DNA of 64,000 bases from Talpa occidentalis (taxonomy: Eukaryota > Chordata > Mammalia > Eulipotyphla > Talpidae), in contig NW_023603184.1 in NCBI RefSeq assembly GCF_014898055.3, positions 118,100,615 through 118,164,614 on the forward strand. Reading direction: 5' to 3'. This document shows positions 21,930 through 34,640 of the stretch, piece by piece. The notes beneath the pieces are model-generated. The model did not search any database. It was not told where the DNA came from and was given only the letters and a program-made list of their open reading frames with translations. Both the position numbers and the translations under genes were made by a program. Position 1 is the stretch's first letter. Each line of letters starts with the position of its first letter.

Positions 21930-24900
21930 TTTAGAATTCCAGACAAACAATGAAAGTTGCTTGGATGAGAGTATTGGCAGGAGATATTCAGATAGGTGGA
22001 TTAATTTCACCTATATTTTAGAGATAAAATAGTTTGCTTAATGCTAGACATTGGATAGTTACATAACATGTGAATCATAAGTTTCTGAATTGAGAAGGGT
22101 GGTCATCTATTTGCAAGAAATAATATTAAAAAAAAATGCTAGAGGCAGAAATCAACAGTACATTGGTTTATCTCCTTATTTCAACAAGTTAGATATCTGC
22201 AAGACATCCTTGTAAAGGTAAGAAATAGACAGCATTAGCTGGGTTGAGCTGTCTTGTCATGAAATATAAACGTGATTGATTAGCATTTAGGTGGTATTTA
22301 AAGATTGGAAAGAAAAAAATATGGCTTATAAAGAAAAAATATTAAAGAGACAGAAAGAAAATACATACGGAAAGGAACCAAGTAGGAAAGAAATCATAAA
22401 AGAGTCTGTAATGATCATCATTCAAGTATCAAGTATAAAAATACAGAAAGCAAAAGATAGAATTAGAAACAAAGATTTAGAGTAAGAGACAGAAAAAAAA
22501 ATAGTGTGATAGAGATAAAAATAGAGAAATGAACAAGAGTCAAATTTATCTGAGGGATTATGGGTGCATTATTTTTTTAGGAGCAAAGTATTCATTCTGA
22601 TAATTATTGGTAAATATTTTTAGAAAAGTAATTTTCTAGTGGTAGACCTTGAATGCCACAGTAAGTAATTTGAGCTTTTCCTCTGCACAATTGAATCATT
22701 TAAGTGTTTCTGATTAAGGAAGTAGTATGCTCAGAATGGTAGTTTAAGAAAATAAATTCAGTGGAATGATTTAGGGGTTTGGACCTTAAAAAATATATAT
22801 GTATATTTATCAAGGTCAAATAACTCCGTAAGATTATTCAAATAGGTTCAATCATTACATGTAGAATTCATTTAATATAAACCTTTCCTTCAATCTTAGA
22901 AGGACACAAGCAGCATTCCCCTTGGGTATGAAAGAATGTTAAATCATATTTCTGCTATTTGAAAAATGTGTTTTATCTGTGGAAAATATGAGTATAAATT
23001 TTGACAAAGTTATACAGCTATCAAATATCCACGATATGATATAGCTACCAAGTGAATGTACAGCCAATGATTTAAATACAACGTTAGGCCAATGATCACC
23101 ATCAAATATATTTATCTAGTGTTGACAGGTCTTTCAATTAGAAAGGAAAAGTTCTATTCATATGTAGTTTACTTTCCCTTGGGGATTAAAAATTAATCTA
23201 AAGTTACTTGTCCATGTATAGAAACATAGATAGGGCAACATTCTGTTCCCTCCAAAAGTCTTTGTTCCTGTAGATTAAACGATGCCATTTTTTCATAAGT
23301 ATTTGTTATAGGATATATTTCCTTCACTTGGAAACTTGCATATTCTTTACTTTTATCTATTCATTTCCCTTGAGTAACTACCTGGAGAATACTATCTCAG
23401 TCAGGTCATCTTGGTTAATATCAATAATTATAAGGCATGTTGATGGCATGTATCATTTGGTGCATAACCCACTACTTCCCTACTATGATTTGATACCAAC
23501 CCAATAAGCAGAGGACAAAAACCTAGAAGGAGAAAAACCACTTCAGATTAGTAAATAGCAGTCTTAATGAACAAGGATACATACTTAGACTTTATTGGCT
23601 AGCCTCAAGACAAGAGAGTTTTCTCCTCCAACCCTGGAGGAGTAATCTTAAAAATTTATATAGAAGCTTTAAATGTGCTCACTCATTTATGCAGTCCAGA
23701 GAGTCTCCAACACCTCACACATTTTCACAAGGCTATACCGTTGGACCAGCTTCTGGAAAAGCATATTCCAAGAAGAATATGCTCGAAGTAATGTGGCATC
23801 TTGGATGGACACTGTGGACAAAAAAAGATTGTTAGGTAAAACTAATGATTTTACTTAATAATTGCATGTCAATATCAGTGTATTAGTTCTGACAAAAATA
23901 ACATAAAAATGTTAACAGCAGGTGAAACTGAATGTGAGTTGTACAAGATACACAAAGACACATATTCTATCTTTGCAATTTCTCTGTAAATAAAATGCTA
24001 TTCTAAAATACAAGTGTTTTTTAAATAATACCTGTGGACATAGGAAGAAAAGTTAAATGAATATGCATGTGAATTATTTTCCTCATTTTGCACCAAAATA
24101 TAGTTAATTGTATTTATCAGGCATAGCTAGAGGTTTAAAATAATTGGTAAGGAAAGTTTAAGCCTATCAGATTAAACACTAAATGAGAGAAAGTAAATGT
24201 ATTCCTGTTTTTCAGCTAAGGAAAATGGAATATTCAATGAGAAAAACTGACAGTCAAGTAAATAATATATCTCAAAGTGAAAATTAAGATTAATCTTCCT
24301 GAGACTATTGGGTCAGTTTATCAAAATCAAATCATCTGAAAGAAAAAAAATTAAGCTAGAATATTTTGACAGATTAAATAGTAGTATTTCACATAATTAA
24401 TTTTATAATTCTCAGCCACAGACTGTAAAATAAATATGACATAAAATATACCAGTGCCGGTTACAACTAACATGATAACTGGCTGAAGCGGACTTCTTTA
24501 AAATCAAATATTAAAATTTGTTTTCTTTGTTTATAGTTCAAGTGTCTCTACCCTCTATATTTTGGAGATTATTTTTGTTTTGATAAGATACAAAAGAAAT
24601 GTTAAAATATTTGTTTTAAGCAATATGCATATTTATTACTGAAAAATCTCAGAGAACAAAAATCTGTTATAGGGTGTTTTCTGTTTACTGTAGGGGCATT
24701 TTTAGATAAAGATGGGTGAAAAAAATCAATTCAAAACATCTTCTATGTTGGTGCCTTTACTGGAAAGTCTTATTATTTCTCTATATAATAATGATTCTCC
24801 TACAATTTAAAATATGTTTAAAATAACAGTAATGTTGACATCAACAGCAAAGTGAGATTAATTGATATTGAGTGCAAAATGATTGCTGAAGTCTTCAAAG

Positions 24901-26340
24901 TGCGCATATCTGCAAGTCTTTACTCTTGTAACCTTCTGCCTTTCTAATAAGCCACAAATGCATCAGATTGAATAAGCAAAAATCAATTTAATAATTCAAA
25001 ATGAGTCAAATATTCTAACCACATTTCTTATGGTTACATTAATTGATTTTTTTTTTTTAAAGAAAGGGCAAAAACACAATCTTAGAGCATTAACTGAAAA
25101 GGATCTGAGGTCATTGTCAAGTCAATGTGATGTGATAAATGATTTCAGGTTCATCAGTACTTAAATTTGCAAATTGGAAGTATTATGATACAAAACAAGA
25201 AATGCTAATGCTAGTTATATTTCATCCACAGTTTTCGGTCTTTGTTTAGCACATATCCATTTTGATGCTTCCTTTTCTTAAGGTTCATTTTCAACTGGGG
25301 CTCAAGGATCTCTTTTAGTTTATGGAACTATTATCAAAGGTTCAAGAGTTCTTCATTTCTATTTTGTCTTCACATTTGAAAAATTATTACACAATTCACC
25401 CACACATATATATCTTATAGCTGATCACTGCCATATTTCCATGTCTCCACTCAAATTCTTCTTTAAAATCACATTTACACCAAGTAGTATTTTTTAATTA
25501 GCATGGATATTGAAAATGAACAGATATGAATTTAAATACATGAATGTGATATATATAACAAGTTATTGTAATAGACTAAAAATCTGTTTGATGTGAATAG
25601 GGGAAAGTGATCGTGTAATTAAAATTTAGTAAAGCAATACAAAAATATAGGCATTCCAAAAGTAAGCTACCTTCATATTCTGTCATTCATATTTTGAAAA
25701 CATGTATCATAGAAACACAATCCTTGCACTTACGATTTGTAAGTTATTTCAGAAACAAAATCTCAATAAAAAATTTTCTACAAATGTTTTATTTAATGTT
25801 TGCTGTTTGGGGATTGCCCATTAAAACAATGGCTTGGTTATTAATACCGATTTTGTCAGTGATAATCATAATGTGTCTAGGATAAACTAAAATGAATTAA
25901 TATATTAATATATATATTATATATATATTGCTATCAATATAGAACAATGTTATTTAGTTTCAATATATTAACTGTGTGGCTAAATTCTATTTCATTTGAA
26001 GATTTTGTCTTTAATTTGTGATACATTTAATTTATAGTTACTATAAATTTTATAAGTGTAGAGATTTAAAATAAAATTTTGCATGTGTATAATTATATAA
26101 GATTATATAGGATAGTTATATTAGAATGTCTGTGAGAAATACTATTTCATTAAGTAAATGATTTAAAAGGGAGTAATCTGGGTCTCATTAGAGATGTGTG
26201 ATTACTATTGATGGTGATAGTTCTTCTCATAGCTGGTGCAGTGATCTCAAAAAAGAAACCAATGACTCCTTTTTCCACCCTCCATTAAAGAGATTTTTTT
26301 TTCATGAATCATCATGTTCCTCACTTTGCACCTATGTTTA
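21930..26340. other. Long AT-rich interval, no recognised gene
   Basis: No supportable gene or clear repeat family. It includes a purine-rich plus strand at about 22300-22520, whose lysine-rich 64-codon frame is a composition artefact. A TA-rich tract lies at about 25896-25930 (taatatatatattatat). Other short frames lack protein similarity. Confidence 0.45.
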
Positions 26341-26366
26341 TACTTAAAAAAAAAAAAGTTTATTTT

Positions 26367-26629
26367 GGGCCTCCCCAGTGGCGCAGTGATTGAGCGCTGG
26401 GTTGCGAAGCTGCCCGCAGCCTCTGCAGCGCCTGTTCAATCCCCGGCCTCCAGCGAGGGTCCCACATGGCGCACAGATCTCTCCTGCTGCGTCCGCTGCT
26501 CCCCTCAGCAGTGCACTTCGTCAGTCTGCCTATTCTGCTCCCCGCTCTGGCTCTGGTGAATTCTCTTACCCTCCCGTGCTTCTGACTGTATCCAGAGCTA
26601 GCATAAATAAATAAATAAATCTTAAAAAA
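26367..26629 (+). mobile_element. tRNA-derived SINE, subfamily B
   Basis: gggcctccccagtggcgcag head, agcgctgggttgcgaagctg, a box B variant gttcaatccccgg, and a standard body and tail (gcataaataaataaataaat). An A run at 26346-26357 lies just upstream and may be an older tail or part of the target. No clean target duplication. Confidence 0.92.
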
Positions 26630-26759
26630 TATATAAAAATAAATTTAAAAAAATTATCATTTAAAATCAGAAATACATGATGACAATAATTGTTATTGTT
26701 TAATTTCTACCTTGCTATGACTTAATAATTTTGAAAAATAACCTCTTGGTTACTCATAT

Positions 26760-27925
26760 AAGAAAAAATGTGTTATTTATTTTAAAATCTGAGCTCTTAT
26801 ATCTTATTTCTTTGTCTTTCCCTCCACCAAACCATTCCTGCATATCCTATGTACTTTCCTCCTCCATCCCTCCCACACTTTCTCCTTTCTTCTCTCCCTG
26901 TTCCCTGTTATCTTTTTTTTTTTTTTTGCCAAATTCAAATTTTCATTCCCTCTATTGTTTGTATATAGGTTTTTTTTTTTTTTAGGAATATTCATATTCT
27001 GCAGATGGCTGAAAATACCCAAAATCTATCTTTCACTTCTTAACCAATTTCACTTAACATAAGCACCTCAAGATCCATCTTCACAGCTGTGTAAGATTAT
27101 ATTGAATCTGTGCTTGATGGTTTTTCCATCCATTTATTTGTGGAAGGGTATTTTGTTTGGTTCCTTGATTTGGCAATTGTGAACTGTGCTGCTATGTGCA
27201 TAGGTGCTAATAAATCTTTTCATATTAGATGCATCCTGTTTTTTGAATAGATATCTAGTCAAGGTATTGCTATACCATATGGGCTTTCCTTTTTTTTTTT
27301 TTTTCTCTCTTGAGAAATATCCATACCATTTTCCACAGGACCTGTACCAGCTTGCTGTCCCAGCTATAATGGATAATAATTCCTTTTTCACTGCAACCTT
27401 GCCAACATTTGTTAATTTGGCTCTTTTTTTATATGGACTATTCTCACAGGGTGAGGTGATATCTCACTGAGGTTTTAATTTGCATTTCTCTTAGAGTGAG
27501 TGATGTTGAACATTTGTCATAGGTGCATCTGTCTGTCTTATTTAGAGGAGAATCAACCGAGGTTCTTTAACCAGTTTTTCATTGGGCCATTTGTTTCTTT
27601 GCTGTTGGATTGTGTAAATATAAATTTTGGAGATTAACCCCTTGTCATATGTATGGTATGCAAATATTTTTTCTCATTCTGTAGGTAGCCATTTTGTTTT
27701 TGTAATTGTTTCTTCTGTGATACAAACACTTTTAACTTTGATGTAGTCCTACTTGTTTATATTTGCTTTTGGACCCCTTGCTGGTGGAATGTATTCCCAA
27801 ATACATCTTTCTTGTAGATGACCTGGAGTTAAATTTTTGTGTATGGATTTTTATTATTTTTCATGTGACTATCCGTACCTCCCAGTACCATTTATTAAAA
27901 AGGTCGTATTTTCTCCATTAGAACA
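26760..27925 (-). mobile_element. Old L1 3' portion
   Basis: A C-rich 3' untranslated segment (ctccatccctcccacacttt) and T runs lead into the reverse complement of ORF2: gatggtttttccatccattt, tttggcaattgtgaactgtg, tattgctataccatatgggc, aatttgcatttctcttagag and cccagtaccatttattaaaa. Many indels mark it as old. Short frames inside it are remnants. Confidence 0.85.
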
Positions 27926-28784
27926 TTCTCTAAACTCTTACTTCTGATCATAAGGGAATAACTAGAATTCACTTAGCATTTTTCCTGTAAGCAACTAGGA
28001 AAAATGGCAAACTGCATGGCAAATGTTCTTAGACATTTGTAATAGACAATAGAAGTATGTCATAAATGAAGGAAGGGAAGCAAATAAGAATGCTGAGACA
28101 ACCCCAATTCTTGCCTACAAGCATTTTCAGCACTGTGATGCATTCATAAGGGACAACACAGGTGGCCTCATCCAGTTGAGGAAAGAGAGATTAAAGTTGA
28201 GGAAACTTGATCCTCCCGGAATTAAAGTGTTAGAGCACTAGACATGATGACTTCACAGAAAAAAAAAACCTTGGTAATTCTTCCTGGTGTCCTCATGACT
28301 ATTGGATTGTCTACTAAACCAGTAAGAGGCAGAATTCCATATCTGGATAAAGAATTACCGAATTACCGGTCATTTAAAAATGGAACAAGCTCTAGAGAGC
28401 CTACTAAGAAGCAAACAGTAAAGTTCAAATTCTGACCAATCAGGAGAGAAGAATCTTGGTCATTTAGTAAGGAGTCAAGCATTGTATATTTATAGGATAA
28501 ATAAATTTGTCCTAGAGTGAAAATTAAACACTTAGATATTAAAAGCACCTAGAAATATCAGAGGCTATAGAATTAGTAGACAAAGACTCTAAATATATAT
28601 TTAAAGTAAATTTAAAGTAAATATACAGTTAATTTTCTGTATATTATGATATTTTAACATTTTAAAAAAAACCTTTCTGCTTGGGGAAAGATTATGCTTC
28701 CAAGATGAGCTAATTATTGTAAACAGTGTCCAGTCTCTAGCATGACTCTAATATGCAAACTGGATATCAGAGTTCTGGAGCCAG
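27926..28784. other. Unclassified interval beside the L1
   Basis: Mixed composition, possibly more ancient repeat. The 63-codon plus-strand frame at 28244-28435 (starts MMTSQKKK) shows no recognised family and no coding context. Confidence 0.35.
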
Positions 28785-29165
28785 CCCTCCTGTATTTTGA
28801 GTGTAACTGGCCGAATGGTGTAAGGCAAGAAAATGAGAAAAGGACCATATCTTGAATTATTTGAATGGGTCTTAAATGAAATTATACACATCCTTGCAAG
28901 AGAGAGGCATTGTGAGTTTCAATACAAAGAGGAGGAGAAATATGAAGCAGAGAGATGTGGCCACAAGTGAAAAAATGTAGGACAGTCATAAGAAATTGTA
29001 ATAAAAAGAAATGGATTCACTTCTAAGGCTTTCAATATGAACAGAGAAGTGCAAAAAACCTAATCTCAGATTTCTAAACTCCAGAACTGCAAGATAATAT
29101 TTATGTGATTTTGAGCCATGTAATTTGTGGGAACTTGCTGTAGCAACCCTACTATACATTTTAGT
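28785..29165 (+). mobile_element. MaLR-type LTR (MLT1-like)
   Basis: Diverged but ordered words of an MLT1-like LTR: caagagagaggcattgtgag, gagagatgtggccacaagtg, aaactccagaactgcaagat, gagccatgtaatttgtggg and cttgctgtagcaacccta. The 'ccagaactg...aagataa' phrase near the 3' end is especially typical. Left edge approximate. Confidence 0.65.
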
Positions 29166-30440
29166 ACTGAGAATTTTGAGAAGTATGATGGGAACATCTT
29201 AGATTGCCCTAAATTGGCTGGAGCATTGGGAACTAAAGGAAAGGTTATCCTTGATTCACAAGAAAAGAGGAACATAGAAAATGGTAAATTATAGGCAAAA
29301 CATTATTTTTCTTATTTTGTAAAAATATTTTTTAAATGGTAATTAGCACAAAATTAGTTACAATGAACTGAGGAATTACAACACATCCAGAAAGCAACAA
29401 TGCTGTGATAACTTTACAATTCATGGATGGAATTATTTTAAGAAATGGAGAAAGCATAAAAATAGTTGTTTTGCAATTTTTGGGGGCCAATTTCCTGTGA
29501 ATCAATTTATGTTTGCAGAATATATGTATTTAAATTGCAAACAAATGCATCTATAATTTTAGTGAACACTGCTTTTATTCTGTTTATTTGTATGTATGCT
29601 CTGGACTAAAAAGACTGATCTTTTATTATACTTAGGGAAAAATCTCATATAAATTACTGATGAGAATGGTTAGCAAACCCATTTTTTGAGTTTATTTTTC
29701 CACTGGAGATACATGGTATCCAATTTTTATTGCTCAAGTTTTATTAGAGAAAAAAATTGAATCATAACTGGAAAAAAATTAACTAGAGAAGTTAGCTGAA
29801 TATTTTACCAGTGTTTTATTTTGAAAACCCTATTTACATGATCTAACATGTTTTATTTAAAATGCATTTATATGCAATGACCGGTATATTTACAATAACA
29901 GGCATACCCACCTAATTTAAAAGGTAGAATTTTCTTCAGTTCTGTGTCAGAAAAAATAACCAATTAAATAATAAACCAAAGAGATATGCAATTCACAATG
30001 AAGTTAAGCTTATTAACTAAATTCATAAGCAGAAGTGTGAACATTTTATATTTTTCTCTCATAAGCACATGGAAATATTAATTGCTTTAAATCCACAAAA
30101 TTAAACTGAAATTTTCTACACATTTATTTTTAAATGACATAAACATGAGGGCTTTCAGCGGTATCCCAAGACATTCTTCCCTCTCCCTTTTCCTTGTTTT
30201 TCTGTGAATTGAGAATCTTAGATGCTGTCCGAAAGGGTGGAAACTAAATGGAGTTCAGTAAAGCAGTGAACACTTTGTTTTTGTCATAATGAGACAGGAG
30301 TGGTGTGTGGGCTGAACTGTTTCCTTGCCTTCCGTGCTGCCTGATACTGTTGGCAAGTAGCTGATGAGACTCCTGAATGGTCTGGGGATGGGGAGTCTCC
30401 ACCAAGCAATTTCTTGTGATGCTAGAGATATTCAGAATCA
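29166..30440. other. AT-rich interval, nothing firm
   Basis: Mostly AT-rich. A less AT-rich patch at about 30140-30440 has no recognised identity; its minus-strand 69-codon frame is unsupported. Confidence 0.35.
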
Positions 30441-30444
30441 ATTC

Positions 30445-30590
30445 GGCAGTCATATGTGGCTAATGAGCTCTAGAAATGCAATGTGAGAAATTGAATTTTT
30501 AATATCATTTTAGTTTCATTATTTCATATTAAAAATTAAAAAGCTACACATGAAGAATGACCATGTATTAGATAATTTAGGTCTAGAGGA
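30445..30590 (+). mobile_element. hAT-type non-autonomous DNA transposon fossil
   Basis: gtcatatgtggctaatgagc, tctagaaatgcaatgtgag, attgaatttttaat and tttaggtctagagg follow the order of a common mammalian MER-type hAT element ('acatgtggctagtggc ... gaactgaatttttaat'). Highly decayed; subfamily not named. Confidence 0.5.
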
Positions 30591-30765
30591 GAGGTTATCA
30601 AATGTTTTCTGTCAAAAAACAGAGAGCAAATAGGTTCCAGGTCATAAGTCACTACTGTAATTGCTAAGTTCTGCAATTTTAGCACAAATAAATAGTGCCA
30701 TGTTTATCCAATGGCAAACTAAACTTGGACCTTTGACTTGCTTACCCCTCTTCTAGATGAACTTT
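30583..30765 (+). mobile_element. hAT-Charlie-like MITE fossil
   Basis: gaggttatcaaatgttttct, then catgtttatccaatggcaaa and cttgcttacccctcttc mirror a known hAT family whose ends read 'ggtcggcaaactttttctg ... ttgccaacccc'. Diverged. It abuts the previous fossil. Confidence 0.5.
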
Positions 30766-30884
30766 AGGTAAGTTTTGAATGACAAGTTATTTTTTACTAA
30801 TTCTCCTGAATGTGGGCCTGCATAATATTAAAAAGTTCAAATCAAACTTTGAGTATTTTAGAGTTTTAGAAAATTACAATGTCT

Positions 30885-32745
30885 GTGATAAAAAAAATAA
30901 ACAGACCAACATGTCTCATGACCAAAGATGCAGAAATTCCTAATAGTCTTAGGAAACCAAATCCAATTATAAATAAGCTACCTTGACAAAATAAAGTCCA
31001 CTTAAGTATAAAAGATTGGTTTATCATTTGAAACTCAATCCATGTATACTTAAATTATTAGTATAAAAAATATTAAAAGAGTAGAAAACTCATTTGACTA
31101 AGTCCTATTCCTACTAAGAATTTTAAGAAAATTAGGAATTAAAGGGATCTTTCTAAACCAAAACTTGTCTTTTGCTGAAAAAAAAAAAAACTACATCTAA
31201 ATATCATATTTAATTGTAAGAGTGAGAATTATAATTAAGGAACAAGGCAAGAATATCTGCTCTGGCCACTTCTATTCAAGATTTTCCAAGATGTTCTAGT
31301 CCAGGCAATCAATCAATCAATCAATGCAGCATACATAGGATTGGAAAGGAAGAAATAACACTATCTTTAGTCACAGGATATATACCTTTTACATAGAAAA
31401 TCCTAACTTTTCAAATGATTGGGTCTCTGTGGCATGGATGCAAAATTTAAAAGCAATGTACAAAAATAAATTATATTTTGATATACAAGCAGTTAATGCT
31501 CAGAAATTAAATGTCATTTTCAATAGCATTAAAATATGAAATTATTGGAAATAAATTTCAAAATAAGGCCCGCACGTTTCCACACTGAAAACTTATGCCA
31601 TTGTCTAAAGCAATTACAGACATAAATAAATTGAAAGATGAATGTATGAGTCAATGGCTCAGAAGAGTCAATATTCCAAAAGATGTCAGCTTATTTAAAA
31701 TTTATGTGAGTATTCAATAGATGGTCAATAAAGACCCCAACCAACATTTTGTGGAAATTTTCTACTCACTTCTAAATGTCATAGGAAGATACAAAAAAAA
31801 AACAAAACAAAACTGGAATAACCAAAACAACTGTGAAAAAGAAGAATAAAGTTGGAAGACATACTTTGAGACTTAAAGCTATAGTTATCAGGAAAATATG
31901 GTACTGATATAAAATGATCAAATGCACTAATTAATCTAAGAAATATACATTGATAGTTTTTTGTTTTTGTTTTTTAACATTGTTCACTGGCAATTCAGTA
32001 GAGAGAGATTTGTCATTTTAAGAAAGGGTATCAGAAAAAATTAGTTATCCCTATCCAAAAATTTAAAAAAAAATTGCATCTATAACTTGTGTCATGTACA
32101 AAAATAACTAAAAGTAGAATGAACCTAAATGTAAAATCTAAAATTCTGAAACTGAAAAAAAATTTAGAGAAAATATTTTTGTCCTTGAGTTAGGCAAATA
32201 TTTCTTAAATCTCATACCAACACATGATCTATAAAGGACAAATTGTTAAATTAGACTTCATTAAAATTAAGAACTTGCACACTTCAAAAACTATTGTTAA
32301 AAGAAAGAGAAGACAAGCTGTAAATTGAGAAAATATTTTGAAAAACCACATGTTTGATTAAGAACTCTTAAACTCAATGATGAGAAAACACAGTGACAGA
32401 CACCTCATCAAAGAAGATGCATAGATGGAAAATAGCACAAGAAAAATGTTCCACCTTATCAGTCATACAGGAAATGTAAAAAATTAGAATCTAATGAGAT
32501 ATCATACACATAATGTTTCAGTTTGCAGAGACTGATTATACCTACTGTTGGAGAGGATGTGGAACAACTAAAACATGCATATTTATGGTGGGAATGTGAA
32601 TTGGTACAATTACTTTTATAAACAGTTTGGCAGGTTTTTCAAAAGGTAGCCATACTCCAAATAAATGAACCAACAATCCCAAAATGCTAGCTATTTACAC
32701 AAAGAAATGAAGCATGTCTATAAAACCTGAAATAACACTGTTTAT
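30885..32745 (+). mobile_element. Old L1 ORF2 region
   Basis: Ordered ORF2 words: aacagaccaacatgtctcat, gcagaaattcctaatagtct, aaggcaagaatatctgctct, tattggaaataaatttc, aagaagatgcatagatgg, gttggagaggatgtggaaca and ttatggtgggaatgtgaat. This covers the reverse transcriptase to C-terminal part. Stops and indels are everywhere, so it has no coding capacity. Confidence 0.85.
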
Positions 32746-32798
32746 CAATATATGTACATATATACATATTATGCGACATGCACTATATGTATATTGTG

Positions 32799-32886
32799 CA
32801 TCTAGAAGGACAATGTTTCCATTTTTGTTGTGGTTTTCACTTTTGATAAAACTTTGTATAGTCATTTATTCTGTATCTACTCAGTA
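32799..32886. repeat. Local duplicate, copy 1 (about 88 bp)
   Basis: catctagaaggacaatgttt through gtcatttattctgtatct is repeated at 33309-33392 with a few changes. It sits inside the L1 3' part, interrupting it. Confidence 0.9.
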
Positions 32887-32929
32887 AATTAATGGTATCC
32901 ACTTGACATAGAATACTAGGTATAAATCT

Positions 32930-33225
32930 CCTAGTGAGGCCCTGAGTAAAAGTAGAGAAAAAAGTTCATACTGTCTGATTACATTTATACAATGTCTAGA
33001 AAATAAAAACATCTCTGTGAATTACACAAACAGATCAGTGGTTGCCTAGGAATAAAAAGGTGGCAGAGAGAGGAAGTAGAAAAAAGGAAACAATTTTTTT
33101 CTTGTGATGGACATGTTCACTATTTTCATTTGCAGTGTTGGATGTATATAAGTTTACATATATCCAAATGTATAATTGTAAGTAAATACAGCTATTGGAT
33201 GTCAGTTATATCCTGTGACAGTTTA
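32930..33225 (+). mobile_element. Old L1 3' end (continuation)
   Basis: aaaaaagttcatactgtctg, acagatcagtggttgcctag and aggtggcagagagaggaag continue the L1 of 30885-32745 after the local duplicate, with a typical 3' untranslated text (gttggatgtatataagttta). Confidence 0.65.
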
Positions 33226-33308
33226 GCAATTGGGTATCTCAATGATCTTTGTTCATAAGGCATGAAGAAAGCAGTGGGTTTGAGAATATTATTGATAAGA
33301 AAGAAACA

Positions 33309-33392
33309 GCATCTAGAAGGACAACGTTTCCGTTTTTGTTGTGGTTTTCATTTGTGATAAAACTTTGTAGTCATTTATTCTGTATCTTGTTC
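33309..33392. repeat. Local duplicate, copy 2
   Basis: catctagaaggacaacgttt through gtcatttattctgtatct, about 510 bp from copy 1 and in the same orientation. This copy lies outside recognisable L1 sequence and may be the source. Confidence 0.9.
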
Positions 33393-33982
33393 TAATCTGA
33401 TTGTAAACCTATTAAATAGTCTGATACCCAGAGGGCTAATCTTCATTTTCTCAAATGATATTCTGATTATTAGTGGTAGCTATCTCTTGGATAGACTTTA
33501 TTCAACTGAGAGTGCTAAATCTGAGATTATGAATTGATCTGTTTGAAATTCTGAAAATCGAAATTTACTTTGTAATTCTAGATTATTTGGATGAAGCATA
33601 CTAGACAAGGATTCTTCCAGTTGTTACCCTATGTTCTTGACTTCTACACTAAACATTGGAAATATTTCTGCTAGTAATTACTCTTTGCTTACTTGTGTGT
33701 AGTTATTTGCTTGAGAGGTCCTGTTCAACTGTAGGGCCAGGTAATACTGGATTCATGTAATAGAAGTTATTCTAGTCCTGAGGTAGAACAGGAATTTAGC
33801 ACACTAGCTGTAGCCTCTACTACCCCCATCCAGTATTTCTGAAAAACATTTGTGCACATTTCAGAAAAAACTGACTCAAATCCTATTAGTTTGAATCAAA
33901 ACCTATTAATTGATCTTACTCCAGGTGGCACTAGTTCTAAAACGTCTGTTTAAGCTAATCTAATTTATAGGAGGTTAGCTTT
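33393..33982. other. Unclassified AT-rich interval
   Basis: Nothing recognised. Confidence 0.35.
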
Positions 33983-34041
33983 AATTTTGTTTATTAAAAT
34001 TGATAATTTTATTAAAATTCATAATTTTAATAAACAAAATT
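33983..34041. repeat. 59-bp near-palindrome with perfect 19-bp arms
   Basis: aattttgtttattaaaatt (33983-34001) is the exact reverse complement of aattttaataaacaaaatt (34023-34041). The 21-nt centre is also largely self-complementary (attttattaaaat). Such a sequence can extrude a cruciform or fold as RNA. Confidence 0.95.
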
Positions 34042-34640
34042 GACCCATCTCATTATCTTAATCTGTGAATTCCTGCCCTTTTTGTTAAACAAAAGTGGTC
34101 AAAACCCACTCTCCAATCTTTAAATTCCTTCCCCTTTTGTAAACAAAAGTGGTCAAACCCCATTCAGGACCTCAAATGTAAGCCCCTCCCTGTTCATACT
34201 AAGCAAGCATTTATATCAACAGCCTTAAGACCCAACGTGGGATGTAGGTCTGCTAATTCTAAGCAGCCTGTTTTGCCACCATTTTGTTACCTGCAGTTCT
34301 GTATTCCTATACAAGGTCAGAATTGCCCGGTCAATCAGTCATAGGAGCCAAACCTTACGAGGTGCCTTTCAAATCAACCAAGAACTTAAAGCTTGAGCGC
34401 TCTGGGAAGGCTATGCTTCACAAGGTATGACCGGGAATGCCTGGGGGGCTGAGGATCAGGGATGACAAGGGACCCCAGAAGCTGATCAGTGGAAACCCTT
34501 GTTGATAAGATTGAAACAATGGCTGGGGATCTAGAGCTTGACCTCAATTACAACACCAAGTCATCAAGCAGATGAGAAGTGCCTGGAGGGCAGACTCACA
34601 AACCCTGATACTACAGATGACACAGCACTTTTCTATTTCA
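34042..34640 (+). mobile_element. Possible old LTR with internal 55-bp direct repeat
   Basis: The block is richer in GC than its flanks. It carries two tandem copies of a segment around aaacaaaagtggtcaaa (34068-34108 and 34123-34161), the sort of repeat found in LTR U3 enhancers. Later text (gccaccattttgttacctgc, caaggtcagaattgcccggt) reads like an LTR or ERV remnant. Ends and target duplications were not found, so the assignment is tentative. Confidence 0.35.

Noticed and set aside
22291..22485. Lysine-rich 64-codon frame
   Set aside because: The purine-rich strand alone produces it; no start context or family signal.
28244..28435. 63-codon frame starting MMTSQKKK
   Set aside because: Looks more complex than most, but no recognisable family, partner exon or conserved signal is visible, so it is not called.
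31300..31326. AATC-type direct repeats as a possible CRISPR-like array
   Set aside because: It is a short simple repeat, caatcaatcaatc, inside L1 sequence with no spacers, and the DNA is mammalian.
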